Shown here: positions 12,014 to 24,421 of the stretch, piece by piece | Layout of the letters: every line of letters starts with the position of its first letter | Position numbering within the stretch: the stretch's first letter is position 1 | Source: Plantago elongata | Taxonomy: Eukaryota; Streptophyta; Magnoliopsida; Lamiales; Plantaginaceae | Assembly (NCBI GenBank): GCA_036897095.1 | Contig: JAYMSP010001492.1 | Coordinates: forward strand, 1 to 31,529 | Reading direction: 5' to 3' | Length of the DNA stretch: 31,529 bases | Notes under the pieces: generated by a model | Seen by the model: only the letters and a program-made list of their open reading frames with translations | What the model was told of the DNA's origin: nothing | Databases searched by the model: none | Program-made: the position numbers and the translations under genes

Positions 12014-12997
12014 GCACGATTTCATAGTGATACATATTATTCATTCTACAGTAAGGATTTTATTATATTTCACTTACCAAATTGGATGAAACTAAACTGA
12101 AATAAAATATAAAATATAATTAAATAAAGTTAAACTGAAGTGAATTAAATTTAAAATGAATGGACCTAAGTTCGTGTTGGTCAACATCTCAACAAACATC
12201 AAATGTGGTACAAATTATGATCAATCATGTTGGCCTAGAGGATTAGATGTCCATTTCCCACCCGAATCTTCTATCCCAATTTTAATATCTCAATTAGTGT
12301 CACATTCTTATAAATTACACATAAAAAAACTATGATTAAAAAAAATAAAAAATAATTGTATTCATGAACTCTCTTTGCACACAAGACAAGACAACACTAA
12401 TGAATTAGGATCATAAACTCTCGGAAGACTGCTATTCACTTGAAATATGGTTCAATGGTATATGAACTTATGTATCAATGGTAAGTATTATATACTGCTA
12501 CAACTTTAAGAGAATTTCATAATCTATTTGTTTGGTAACACGGAACGTAGAAAATAACAAAACAAAACCTTAAAATTGATAAACATTCCTCTGAAGTGAA
12601 TCAGATAAAGTACAATAGGTTCGATTCACCCGCTAATAATTCGTCAAATATAAATAATGCGAATGGAATAAATATATAATAGATGTAGATTATGGGAATT
12701 AGGTTGGATCCTTATTGCAGTTTATTTAGAAACGTGAAGAAGAAAGTGGAGGGGAAGATAAGTGCTGGCGCCAATTAAAATAACGTAGATGAAAAAAATG
12801 AGTGAGAGTTTCCTAGTCATAATTAAATAGAGTTGAGAGATAGGTTAATTGATGGATCTTTTTATCATGGTTAATTTATGTGTAGTTAAATTCTAATTAG
12901 AATGATAAATATTATGTTTTAAAGAGTGGGACACTAATTGAAACATGAAAAGTGGAATAGGACCGGTTGATTTCATTAGCCTTCAATTCATTACAAT

Positions 12998-13105
12998 TTT
13001 TTCCCACCTAATTAATTAATTACTTTTACTATATTTTTCCCACCTAATTAATTAATTACTTTTACTATATTTTTCCCACCTAATTAATTAATTACTTTTA
13101 CTATA
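12998..13105. repeat. 36-bp tandem repeat, three copies
   Basis: The block TTCCCACC recurs at 13001, 13037 and 13073, exactly 36 bp apart. Each unit continues with TAATTAATTAATTACTTTTA. The three units are essentially identical, so the array is young. The surrounding 12020-13490 is AT-rich intergenic DNA with no gene seen. Confidence 0.92.
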
Positions 13106-13491
13106 TTTGGGGATGGGAGATTTGATGATTAATTAGGTTTGTTGAGAGTAATATGGGAATAAACCTCAATGAACCTAGATGAATTGAATGTACCCGAAAT
13201 CAAATAAATACTCTTAAAAACTTCAAGCACATTAGACATACATAAAAAAAATATCCTACAAAATAGTTAAAACTTTTCTACAAATCAGTCATCTTCTTGA
13301 TTTTAGTAACTTTTATATGTAATCTTACGTTTCTTAATGAAATGACATCATTAAATACATAGCTAATTAATCAAATCATATATTTTAGTAACTAATATTC
13401 TCTCAGAATCAAGCATCTACATTTAAAATCTCGCTTTCAAACGTATGAAATTGTATGAAAGATTTTATGTATAACTAATAGGTAGTATACA

Positions 13492-13718
13492 AAAACTTGT
13501 GAGAGTCCATGGTTTGTGAGAGTTCTGCATTATTGCATATTAATTGTACGGTGTTGTATGCAAATTGTGGATTTTTGTGTGTTTCGTGTATTTTCGCAAA
13601 TTGTATATTATTGCATAACAATTGTACAACGAATTTTTTTGTGAAGTTGTGAAAATATAAAAATGTACAATTAGTATACAATAATGCAGTATTTTCACAG
13701 GACTTTCATAAAACTTAG
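13492..13718. mobile_element. MITE-like inverted-repeat element
   Basis: Left arm 13517-13550 and right arm 13665-13698 are inverted copies matching at about 29 of 34 positions (GTGAGAGTTCTGCATTATTG against the complement GTGAAAATACTGCATTATTG and onward). A looser match continues outward through GAGAGTCC / GGACTTTC. The ~115-bp centre is AT-rich and non-coding. This fits a small non-autonomous DNA transposon; the superfamily is unclear and no target duplication could be fixed. Confidence 0.6.
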
Positions 13719-13905
13719 ACTTCCAACGTAAAGTATTGGGAAGAGACTAATTTGTAATTCTCCCAATAATATATTGAAAATTGTTAATTTTAGAAAGTAT
13801 AGGAACTAATCCCTTGACTAAAAGCTTAATAATTTGACATTTTTTTCCTAAATTATTTTTAATTTTGAACAAAACTCTTAATTATAAAGTTGAACAGTTA
13901 GTTAG

Positions 13906-14042
13906 GTTGTGTTCTTCAATTGAAAATCACTTCAGTTCAATTTAGTCCAGTCCAGTTCAGTTCAGCTCGACTTAGTTATAATTTATACCTTACTTCAGTT
14001 CAGTTCAGTTCAATTTAGTAAATTTCAGTTGAACACCACGCC
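13906..14042. mobile_element. MITE-like element rich in TTCAG repeats
   Basis: The ends GTGTTCTTCAATTGAAAAT and the complement of the right end, GTGGTGTTCAACTGAAATT, match at 15 of 19 positions. The interior has repeated (T)TCAGT units on both sides of a short AT-rich centre. It resembles small inverted-repeat elements common in plant genomes; the class was not determined. Confidence 0.5.
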
Positions 14043-14339
14043 TTAAACTTCTAATAGAATTTAGCGATTACTATCAAGCAGCAACATGATGTGTATAAAA
14101 AGATGAATGGATTGATCAGACACTAGTTAGTTCTAAGGTCGCACTCGAATAGATAAACTAGTTGATGAGGACAAATGAATAGAAGAATGAAGAAAACGTT
14201 TATAAACTTGAGTGGTAGAACTGTTACAACAAAGATTGTGTTTGGTTGATTGAGAGACACTTTAGACTAATTAAACTATAAATAATAAGTCTTATATTGT
14301 ACTGCTAAAGTGCTATTTGTAATTTTGAAAGCGTGTTAC

Positions 14340-17300
14340 ACTTCTTGAAATCGTGTATCGTCTCTTTTCTCCGCCATTCCAGTAGTTGCCAATTCCATCG
14401 TCAAACGCAGCAATTGTGTCTCGTGAAGAACGGCGTGTCTTTTCCATCATAACCATTCCTTATCGTTGTTGTGTTCGATTTGCAAACGTAATTTCCCTAC
14501 ATCAGGGAATCAGTCAATCAAACTGAATTTGTTGATTGCATCATAACATGACACATTCTTCAGTTGGTTTCTCTGTACTTTGATGTATGTCTACTCTTGT
14601 GAGCAAGTATAAAATTGGGTGTGAATTGGCCGGCGCCAGTAAGGTGCTTCGTGAATGCTTAAGAGTTTTTTTTTTTTTTGGCTTATGATACAATACAATT
14701 ACTGTAGTTAATCAATAATCATATGGTTTCTGCTTATATTCTGTCACAGGTGTTCGATATAATTATGTGCGTTATGTTCCCAAACTCGAAGTCAGTTCAT
14801 ATTATGTTTCAGTTACAGCGGACCAGGTATGATGCCGGGGTTTATCTGGGTGGCCAGGAATGTTTGTTATTTGTATCTACTTCAGCAGAGCCATCGTACA
14901 GGGATTCCTTTTGTTTCACCTTTCTCACGTGCAGTTTCGAATCCACTTTATATGATTGACTTGCTAACTTTTTCAGAATCTCCAAGGGTAGAACCTCGTA
15001 CTTGTTTGCTTCAAATTTGGCCATTCACGTTTTCTTTTGCTTCTGAATTTGTGATTCTAATCTATGGACACTGGGCTGTCTGCTGCTGATTTTGCCATTA
15101 TGGATAACCGCTTCAAGCTTGGTTTAGTAGTACTTGTTTGCTTTCAATCTGACTATTGTCAGTTGTTTGCTTCTTATTTTGTCAATCTGATTTTTGGGTG
15201 TTTGCTTCTGATTTTGCTATTATGAGTTGCATCATTTTTTTTCAATGTTTTAAACAATATAATAAGTCTTCTAATGTCCGGTTAAATTGCTATTCATATC
15301 TCAAAAACGAGTACTTATTATCCAACAAGCGTGTGTTAACTTACTGTTTCTTTCTCCATCATACGTCTCCTTCTTCAACACAGTATTTTGCTCTTCATGA
15401 AAACATAGACCGGCGCATTTCTCACATGTCCCAATCGGTGCTATCCCGGGATCCCAATTGGCGCCTTGCGATGCTATTTAAACTTGCTTTATTTATTATA
15501 AGTCATAACATTAACCGTTTGAAATACTCTCTTCGAGTCTAGGGCAAGTTTACACTGGAGCGATGGTGGCTTCATTATATGTTTTCTCCAGGTATGGAAA
15601 TGCGTATTGAGGCTGCTTCGGGCTTGTTTAAATTTAAATCAAATCAAATTCTGATTTTTAATGTTTATTTTCTTTCGTGTTGCTTGTGTTTGTGCTGATT
15701 TGACGAAGGTATCCTTCAATTTTTTTACCTTTTTAAAAGAAATGGAGATATATATAAGGTGTTTGATGAAATGCTAAGAGTTGTTTTATGCCATTTCAAA
15801 AATATGATGTTTATTCTCTAGGTCCTAAACAATTTTTGTTGTTGCTTTCATGGCATTCTGCACAACATCTTCACTATGTAACCTTGTTGATGTTTTACTA
15901 AAACAACACCGTTTCTAAGATATTCCTTTTACTCATGATGATGTATGCATTACCTTACAGAAGGCATTTTTACACCTTACATCCTTATTATTTTGAATTA
16001 GAGAAACTGAATTACTCTCTTTTCTTAAAAACAACTCATCAGAAATTATTGCATCACTAGATGGAAAATTAGAGGTGTTAGTTTTCCAATGTCAGTGGCA
16101 CTCATAATGTGGGTGGATTTTGGATTGTCTTCAGGAAGAAGGATTATCTTGCTATAAGGACATAATGATTGAAGCGAATTGCATGAGAACAGAGGTAACA
16201 ATCGTGTAAGTTGATTGTTAGCTGTTATGATTTCGTAACATCAACATGGAGCAATTTATCCTCATTTTATAAATAGCAGGGATGTAATGTGAAATTCTGC
16301 TGAAAGGGTAGATCCCATTTGAACTCTGGATTTTTTGTTTACTTATTTGAACTCGTTTCAAGAGTGAGTCTGTTGGTTCTATGATTGGATATTTTGGTCG
16401 GTTTCATTTCATTCTAGAGCTACACAATTACAGACCAAATTTAGCCTTTAGATTCCGTGTCTACTAATTCGAAGCAGGGTTCTGGAATTGTTAGGATTTA
16501 GGAATGTTTTTTTTTTCTATATAATTGTTGTTAGGAATGTGTTTAATGTCTGTTTTGTTTTTTAGCATAAGCATTGATACTCCAGTTTGCTTAGCCAATA
16601 ATTCTTCATGTACTAAGTAATTCCCTAGATGAAATACTTGTTTCTCACATAGATGCACGCCTCCTATCCTCAGTTCTTACTGCTGGTTCATACTTCCTGT
16701 TAGCTTCTCAAACTCTGAAATGCTTTTCTTTTTGTCACTACTATTGTTTTGTTTTTTTGTTGTTCTTTACTTCTTTTTTCCTTGTGCTTTTCCTTTTTCC
16801 TTCTTCCGTTGTAGGTTAGGCATTTCTGTAGCTTCTGATTTCTGAAACATAGTTGTACATAAAAGCTACCCGGGAGATACGCATATGGGTACTGTTCTAG
16901 GAAACTACATTTGTCATGCATCTTGCCTCTTACTTCCTCAGTTTGGCAGGTCTTTTATATTAGCAAACATGGTATTATTTGCCAGCATTGTTGTATGCTT
17001 CCCTTGATATGTATGATCAATAGCAGGACATAATTTCTCTCTTAACCTTAAGTCTTGTCCTGTAACTTATTATCCGTATGCTATGATTGATGTTTGTTAA
17101 GGGCAATGGTTGTAATAAGTTGGAGATTGTTAGACTTCAAGTGTATGATAAACCTCTCATATATTGTGCAGATCTGTATGTTCTGTAAGTCGACTTGCAG
17201 TCTGAGCAATTTGATCCGAACGAGGTTTGATTTTGTACATGGGTGTTATTATATGGTGTCAGCTTCCATGGAAGACGTTTTGTAACTCCTGAGGATGTTG

Positions 17301-17740
17301 GTCTTTTAAAGGAAATGAAATGCTATTACTTATGTGAACTAGGTGAACTGTTGATTTGTTGTAACATAAAAATTGTACTCTACTACTTATTCATGAACCT
17401 CTGGTTGATTTATTCATTCTATGAATATATTACTACTGCATACTCTGCTATCCACACTCTGGTTGCTGAAATTAATAGGATGAGTTCAAGGTTTTTTGCA
17501 GTTCAGTTGTTTACAGCTTAGTTTCATAAGATTTTGGGATTTTACAGGATGGTTTTGTTATATTATTATTCATTACATTGAATATACGTTTGGTGACGAG
17601 ATTTCAAAATATTACTTGTACTTGACTTTGTCAATGTCAATGTTAATGTTTTATCTAAGTGGACTATATTCTCAAACAATTTACCTCACTTGTCAAGAGT
17701 GTATACCAATTGCTAATTATGTATATATATTAAAATAATA
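14340..17740 (+). other. T-rich region with exon-like islands, no assigned gene
   Basis: This 3.4-kb stretch is T-rich on the plus strand, as plant introns are, and has no long open frame. Three islands look exon-like. 14750-14826 lies between TCACAG and a GTATG donor and has an open frame containing YVRYVPKLEVSSYYVS. 16136-16195 lies between TCTTCAG and GTAACA and has an open frame EEGLSCYKDIMIEANCM. 17263-17345 has an open frame containing GRRFVTPEDVGLLKEM. I recognise no family in them. A minus-strand frame at 14842-15024 (60 aa) also looks protein-like but has no further support. The locus may be a non-coding transcript, a decayed gene or nothing. Confidence 0.3.
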
Positions 17741-18308
17741 GGTGTTTGGAAGATATATGCTTGGAAGTTAGACGAAATTATTAAATTTAATCATGAATAT
17801 AATATTTTAAATAATTTAGTTATATTTTATGAGTTAACAGTTTATATCATTATTTTGTATCTATCTATATATATAATCGTTGTATTTAATAGAGATCTCT
17901 GATCGTTTTTATATAGATATAATGTTGTCAGTCTCTTTTAGTCTTTTTATTAAGATGGTCACTCAAACAATTTGTTCATTCACAAATAAATTTTAAAAAA
18001 ATTTAAATTTTCAAATATACTAATTATATATACCAATTTTTAATAAATGACAGAAACAATAATGAAAAGTTTCAATATTAAGCACACTTAAATTATATTA
18101 GTTAGTCTGGATGAATTGGTAGAGTCATAGAGTGGAAAGTTTTGTCATACTAACTCATAATTAATGCCGAACGGATCGGTCGTCGTTCGATCTAGTTTCT
18201 TAGACAATTGATGATGATCAAGTACGTTAAAAATGATTGTTAAATTAACGAAAACTACACACATAAACTTACCTTAAATATTTTAAACAAGTTTTTAAAT
18301 AATTTTTT
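17741..18308. other. AT-rich intergenic DNA with a possible SINE relic
   Basis: No gene is visible. At 18108-18122 TGGATGAATTGGTAG resembles a Pol III A box and at 18184-18193 CGTTCGATCT resembles a B box. The spacing of about 75 bp is wider than in a tRNA but could fit a tRNA-derived SINE head. No A-tail or target duplication was found, so the call is weak. Confidence 0.3.
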
Positions 18309-18883
18309 GCACAAAGTTAAAACTATATTAAAGCCCACTAGAAGTACAAATCTCAAAGGGACATACCCAATAAAAGTACAGAACATCAGTTCAAAGAACA
18401 AACTACTCAACTCCAATATTCAGTCCAAATAATAGGACTAAAACCGGCAAGAGGATTCAACTATGTCTCCTGGGCATAGTTCACTCAACTATAGTAATTC
18501 AACATACTAAACTACACAGACTTATCAGGACAAAAAAGAAAAACAAGCTCTCTTGCCCTTCAATGCATCCAGTCTGTCTGGGAACAGGCCTCTAGTACTA
18601 GCAGGTAGAATGCTAACATTCTAGACATCTTGACCCCAACAAAACTGTACTCAAGCTCCTATTATCACAACAATAATAGAACATCCTGCAGTAGTAGCTT
18701 GTATGTGCCTACTCCCTAGGCCTTTTCCCCACACATTTTTCTCAGCTAAACACCATTGATTAGACCAAAAGCCAAACTCGACAACTCCTTATTCTCAGTC
18801 AAATCCAACCACACCTGTAACACATAAACTTGGACACAACAAACAATTAACCAGTGCAACAATAAAACAACAACTCACAAGCT

Positions 18884-21800
18884 TCACAATTTTAATAATC
18901 GATCAATGCAGTTCCTAATCAGTTTGTTACGTTTACCCTTACAAGCAATATGAAGTAAAGAAATCAAAACCTGCACAACCTGCTTAATCACCATCACATG
19001 TGACACTCCCATTTCCTGGAAGCAGCATTTATTCCTGACCTGCCAAATTGCATCCAAAATACATCCAAAACCAGCAGTTCTGATTTTATATATTGGTGAA
19101 TTTTGATGTGAACTAGCAGCAAAAAAAGAAATCCAATGATCCAAATTCTCACCCATGTATTTAACTACTAAAGCTCCCATAACAGCAGAGATGACTCTAG
19201 TTGTAAAATAAAAAGAACAGAAGAGATGATCATGGCTCTCTAAAGCACCAGCACAAAATTCACAAGCAGCATCACTCGATATACCAAACTTAACCAACCT
19301 ATCTTTAGTAGGCAATCTTCTAAGGACAATCAACCGATTGAGGAAATGAATTCTAGGTGTAGTAATAGAATTCCGAACCTGGGAAAACCATAGCACATTG
19401 TCATTTCTAGACACCAAACAGTCATAAATCAACTGTAAAACTTGTTTATGAGGCAAACCAATCAATGGAGAAGGAAAAACAGGGATTTTAAGAACCAGCA
19501 CATCCCTTATCTGCAACAATGCTTTCCACCATACAGAGTCACCTTGTTTACATCTAACTGTCATCAAATCTTCATGTTTGAGCTTGTATGCCTTAATCCA
19601 AGCAGTCCATAAAGTATTTTTTCTCTCCACTTGACTCAACTTCACCAGCATCAAGCCAAAAATACTCCTATTCCATCATAATACCTCTTTAATCTGCAAC
19701 CCTCCATCTTTAAACTCTTGACATACAAGTTTCCAGGCCACCAGTGATTTCCTACATTGTACAACACCATACCACAAATAACTTCTACAAATCCCTTCAA
19801 TCCTTTTTTCAACCCCTACAGGTATAGGAAACACAAAACTCCAAAATCTTTGTATGCTCATCAATACATATTTCACCAATTGCAACCTTACTGCATAGCT
19901 TCTGTGTTTTGCACTCCAACTTTGAATTATACTTGTCATTTTCACAATTAAAGTTTCATAATGCAAGTTCCTTAATTTCCTTGGGCTAAGAGGCACTCCT
20001 AGATATCTGATAGGAAACACTCCTTCACTAAAATTCCACATCTCCATCAACTCAGTCTTCACAGAACTCCTGACCCCAGCAATGAACATAGCACTCTTCC
20101 TTTGGTTAATCTCCAAGCCTGACATAGCTGGAAATCTATCCATCACTGTTTTAAAGCCCCTACAGATTCCTTATCACCCCTACAAACAACATCAAGTCAT
20201 CAACAAACAATAAATGAGTAAGTTTTATTCTACTGCACTTTGGATGAAACTTAAAAGCACTATCATGTGAAATCAGATCATGTTTTAGTAACCTAGCTAG
20301 ATATTCCATACAGATTACAAACAAATAAGGAGACATTGGGTCCCCCTGCCTCAATTCTTGCTTTCCTAATGTTCCCTTCTAATACACCATTAACACAAAA
20401 TGAAAACCTTGCAATACTCACACAGGTCATAATCAACTGAGTAAACCATTTATCAAAACCAAGACCTAATAACACTTGAGATAAAAAGTCCCAATGAATA
20501 GAGTCATATGCTTTTTTCAAGTCAATATTAAGAGAACACCTAGGAGATATCTTTGCCATACCATACAATCTCACCAACTCCTGAGCTACAAATATATTTT
20601 GGAATAAGTCCCTACCACTCAAAAATGCATTTTGACTAACAACAATCAAATCAGGAAGCATATATTTCAATATATTTGCTAGCACTTTAGTCACTATCTT
20701 ATACACAACATTACAACAAGATATAGGTCTAAAATCTCCAATAGATGTAGCATTCACAGATTTAGGTAATAAGCTAACTGATGTATTATTAATTTGGGTA
20801 AGAATCTTCCCTGTGGTAAAATACTCTTGTACAGCTGCATGAACTGAAACTCCAATGATAGCCCAACTGCTTTTGAAAAAGCAAGCATTCATTCCATCTG
20901 ACCCAGGACTTTTCATATCTGACATAGCAAACACAACCTTTCAGACCTCATCCATAGTTACTCCAGCCCTGAGAATCCTATTCATGTCTGCAGTCACCTG
21001 AGGACCTTCAGTAAACACTCTCCCATCCACTTGACTCACTCTCCTTTCAGTACCAAACAACTCAGTATAAACTGCAGTATATGTCACACAATATCCTCCC
21101 TCTGAGTTATCATAGTACCATCACCAGCTGCTAACATATGAATCTTATTTTATTTTAACCTACTTTTCATGCTATTAAAAAACAATCTACTACAAGAATC
21201 TCCATCTTCAAGCCAATCCATTTTAGCTTGTTGATGCAACTGCCCAGTCCATAAAGTATGTAGGTCTTGATATTCTTTCTTAGTTTGTACAATTTGTAAC
21301 CCCAAATCAATCCTCTCTGGATGAGAGAAATACTCAGTCTGCATATCAGTCAACCTCTGCATCTGTTCATTCACCTTATTCTCCAAATTCTGATCCTTCC
21401 TCACATTTGAACTCTTGAATTTTGCCTTTAACAACTTCATTTTTGTTACCAGTTGATACATACAACATCCTCTCACAGTATAGCTCCATATCTTAGCCAC
21501 CATTGGCAAAAAACCTTCATCTTTAGCCCATATATTCTTGAATCTAAAAGGTATACCTCTCATCCTATCTCCTTTAAACACTTTGGTCACACTATAAGAA
21601 TGATTAGAAATCCCTGGTGGAAAAAACTACACAACTGATTCCTGGTTCATATTCAACCAGTATTGATTCACCAATACTGTGTCCAATTTGCAAAACACAT
21701 GTGAATTAGTCAATGTGTAGACTGGTCCAATATAACTATGATCCTCCAGTTCACAAGTTTGCAAAGCATCCCTAAATTCTGAACCAATAGTGTATACATC

Positions 21801-22303
21801 CCCAAACTCACTCCATTTCTCTGAAACATCCCTTATTACATTAAAATCACCAGCCAACATCCAGGGGGAAGCAAATCCAGAACTCAACCTAGCCAATTCA
21901 GACCAAAGACATACTCTGTGAACAGACACATTCAAAGCATACACAAATGTCACCAAACCAGACCACTGCATATCCTTCATAACCACTACACAATGAATAA
22001 ATTGTTCGTGTTTCTGAATAACACTCAATTGTATTCTACTACTATCCCATGCTACTAAAATCCTACAAATTTTTACTATATTCTATATTACTTTCCACCT
22101 GCCTTTTATTCTCTAATTTTTTTCCCAAGTATTCCAAAACTATCATGCTTCAACCTTGTTTCAATAAAACCTCCAACCCCACAGTTATGAACCATCATCA
22201 CTCTTTTCAGAGCATCTTGCTTGAGAGGGTGATTCAACCCTCTCAAGTTCCAACAACAGAGATTAAGAGACCTATCCATGAGGACCAGGTCCCCTTCTCC
22301 CAT
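18884..22303 (-). pseudogene. LINE ORF2: endonuclease / reverse transcriptase (decayed)
   Basis: ORF2 begins at the ATG at 22303 and ends at the TGA at 18884. In order it shows the endonuclease start (LNLCCWNLRGLN), the catalytic AGDFNVI near 21850 and KLDTVLVN. The reverse transcriptase follows, with SPGSDGM, FRPISCCNVVYKIVTKVLAN, NAFLSGR, DLKKAYDSI, RQGDPMSPYLF and the catalytic FVDD (usually FADD in plant L1s). It ends in a zf-RVT Cys/His cluster (CEFC...HDHLFC) near 19230. The frame is interrupted at least six times: frame changes at about 22100-22030, 21150-20935, 20350 and 20150, and in-frame stops at 21627 and 19676. The protein would mediate target-primed reverse transcription; this copy cannot make it. 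Confidence 0.88.
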
Positions 22304-23686
22304 TAGATCTCAAAACCCTTTGCCCACCTTCATTAGCACTCTTAGCAGTCTGCTTCTTAGATCCAGAACATGTCAATAAACCTTTTCCTTTGTCCTTATT
22401 ACCCACAGTTTGCCATGCCTCTTCATTCACAATATCATCCTCATTCAATTCCCATGAGTCCTCCACATCACCATCTCCTACCTAATCCAGCACATTGCTA
22501 TCTTCAGTCAAAAGATGAAAACTATTCCTTAACATTCCCCCAGAAGAAGTAGCACCAAGCACTCTTGTACTCATATCAGATAAAGGAATCTCAACATCTC
22601 CCACTCTAGTCCTACTACCAGATTGCTCACCACCTTTGGACTGAGAACCATCCACATTCAATTCATGTCTATCACTAGCTACCTCTGTTATATCTTTCTA
22701 CACTTGAACATTACCCAAATTACCTCCAATCACTCCCCCAATAGCAACCCAGGCCTGCTTAGGCACAGTTTTACATTGACTTACTGTATGTCCAAACTTT
22801 AAACAATGATAACATTGAAGTGGTCTACTCTCATACACTATCTCCTGCACAAATTCAACTCCATTTACATCCCTAAGTATAACCTGATCCAGCATTTTCT
22901 CACCTGACTTCAGTTCCACCAACACCCTAGCATAAGCCAAACGTTCCTTATTAGCAGTCACTTTATCCACATAGCACGGCTTACCTAAATGACTCACAAT
23001 ATTTCCTAACATTCCAGGTGACCAAAACTACAAGTCTAGATTCAGTAATTTAATCCATACAGGATAGTCAACCAAAGATCCCGAACCCAATGAAGCTCCA
23101 GGACTCCACTTTTTCAATAACAATGGATACATGTCCTTCACCATCCATGGACCACCACCATACACACCCAGCATATCCTCTTATGGTTCAAACCTAAACA
23201 CAAACACTCCATCATCTGCAACATGAACATGAGGTGTCAAATTCCATCGACTTTCTACGAACCGTTTCATCGCCTCAACTGGAATTTTAGCACCAACTAC
23301 TGCACTGATTAACGCAAATTTCCAGTATTCAATGGACTTATTAACATCCTCCACAGTAAACTTCACCACAGATCGCATAGCAGGCGACGAATACGATAAT
23401 TCCACTCCATTCTCCGGCCTCCTATTCCCCGAGAACAACTCATTCCAACGTCGATTATACCTCTGATTCGTTCTACCAACATCTTCTCCATACCTATAGT
23501 CACGATTACCATGAGATCGATTCATTTGATCACACGAGAATTCAAATTCTCCGTAACAACATCACCAACCAATTCTACCTCCTCAAACTGTTCATCCTGC
23601 TCATCAAACGTAACATCAGGATCATTAACTAATTGATTATGCTCTCGATTTCACTGTTCTCCACGATCAGATAGCCTCTCTGCCAT
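22272..23686 (-). pseudogene. LINE ORF1: nucleic-acid binding protein (decayed)
   Basis: ORF1 opens at the ATG at 23686 (MAERLSDRGEQ) but meets a stop at codon 12, and further stops and shifts follow. Recognisable parts are a DUF4283-like domain at 23400-22850 (VVKFTVEDVN...IEYWKFALI, then YPVWIKL and LGKPCYVDKVT) and one CCHC zinc knuckle near 22800 (CYHCLKFGHTVSQC, spacing C-x2-C-x4-H-x4-C). The C-terminal part is polar and ends in RRGPGPHG at 22272, overlapping the ORF2 start by 32 nt. ORF1 proteins of this family coat the element's RNA. Confidence 0.83.
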
Positions 23687-23770
23687 TGAAATGGTAAAGG
23701 AAAAACAAACAAAAAATACGCAAGAAAAAACACACACTAAAGGTGAAAATCGCCTCTAGTAAGAGAGAGC

Positions 23771-24421
23771 ATTTTTTTATGTTCAGTTTAATCTAGGAAG
23801 AAAATTAAGTTTTTAGATAATTTATTTACATACGGACATACAGTATTAATTTTTTTTAATTAAAATAAATATATTATCAAGATTGATGTTTTTTCCCACA
23901 TTACACAATAACTCATTCATTAAATACATACACATTTTAATTGATAATATATATGATTTTATTGATAACATATCTCTGTCTTTATATATGTTATCTAAAA
24001 ATTGAAAGATCGTCTCTCATGAGTCTATATTTGAATAATATAATCTATTTATTTTACGTGTAATTTCTGAATAATTTATAGTTTAATTTCAAAAAATTCT
24101 AACAATCTTTTTTAAAAGATGAGAGCTAGTATATATAGGATAGCAAAAAAGTAGACTTGGTTTCCTCGTTGAGTTGCTAGAAAAATTAATGCACCTGCAG
24201 AATTTATTGTTACCTGAATTAATAATCATCTCATTGTTGAGAACTCTAAAGGTCCATAGATGATAGATGCACCTTTAAAAATTAATGCACCTGTAAGAAG
24301 TTACTGATTATCGAAATTAAACAAGCATCCATCCAAAATATTATCCGAGCCCAAATTCTTCATTTTCTACTATGTCTCAAATGTTGAAGGCTTGAAGCCA
24401 ATTTATGAAGCCATTCAAACA
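23771..24421. other. AT-rich intergenic DNA upstream of the F-box gene
   Basis: No gene is visible. A perfect 17-bp direct repeat, AAAAATTAATGCACCTG, occurs at 24181-24197 and 24277-24293. A GATCGTCTCTCATGAG string near 24008 resembles a motif common in plant inverted-repeat elements, but no partner arm was identified. Confidence 0.5.

Larger units (their letters stand above)
18309..23770 (-). mobile_element. L1-clade LINE, nearly full length, inactive
   Basis: This is a non-LTR retrotransposon of about 5.46 kb in antisense orientation. Reading the minus strand there is a short 5' UTR (GCTCTCTCTTACTAGAGG from 23770), ORF1, an overlapping ORF2, a ~575-bp 3' UTR, and the end TTTGTGC followed by an A-rich run (18308-18301). 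The domain set (DUF4283 plus CCHC in ORF1; AP-type endonuclease, reverse transcriptase and zf-RVT in ORF2, no RNase H) is that of plant L1 elements. Target duplications cannot be fixed because both flanks are runs of A on this strand. At least six stops or frame changes in ORF2 make it immobile on its own. Confidence 0.9.

Noticed and set aside
14842-15024. 60-aa minus-strand frame with a charged, protein-like composition
   Set aside because: No recognisable family, no neighbouring exon on that strand, and the T-rich plus strand argues for transcription in the other direction if any.
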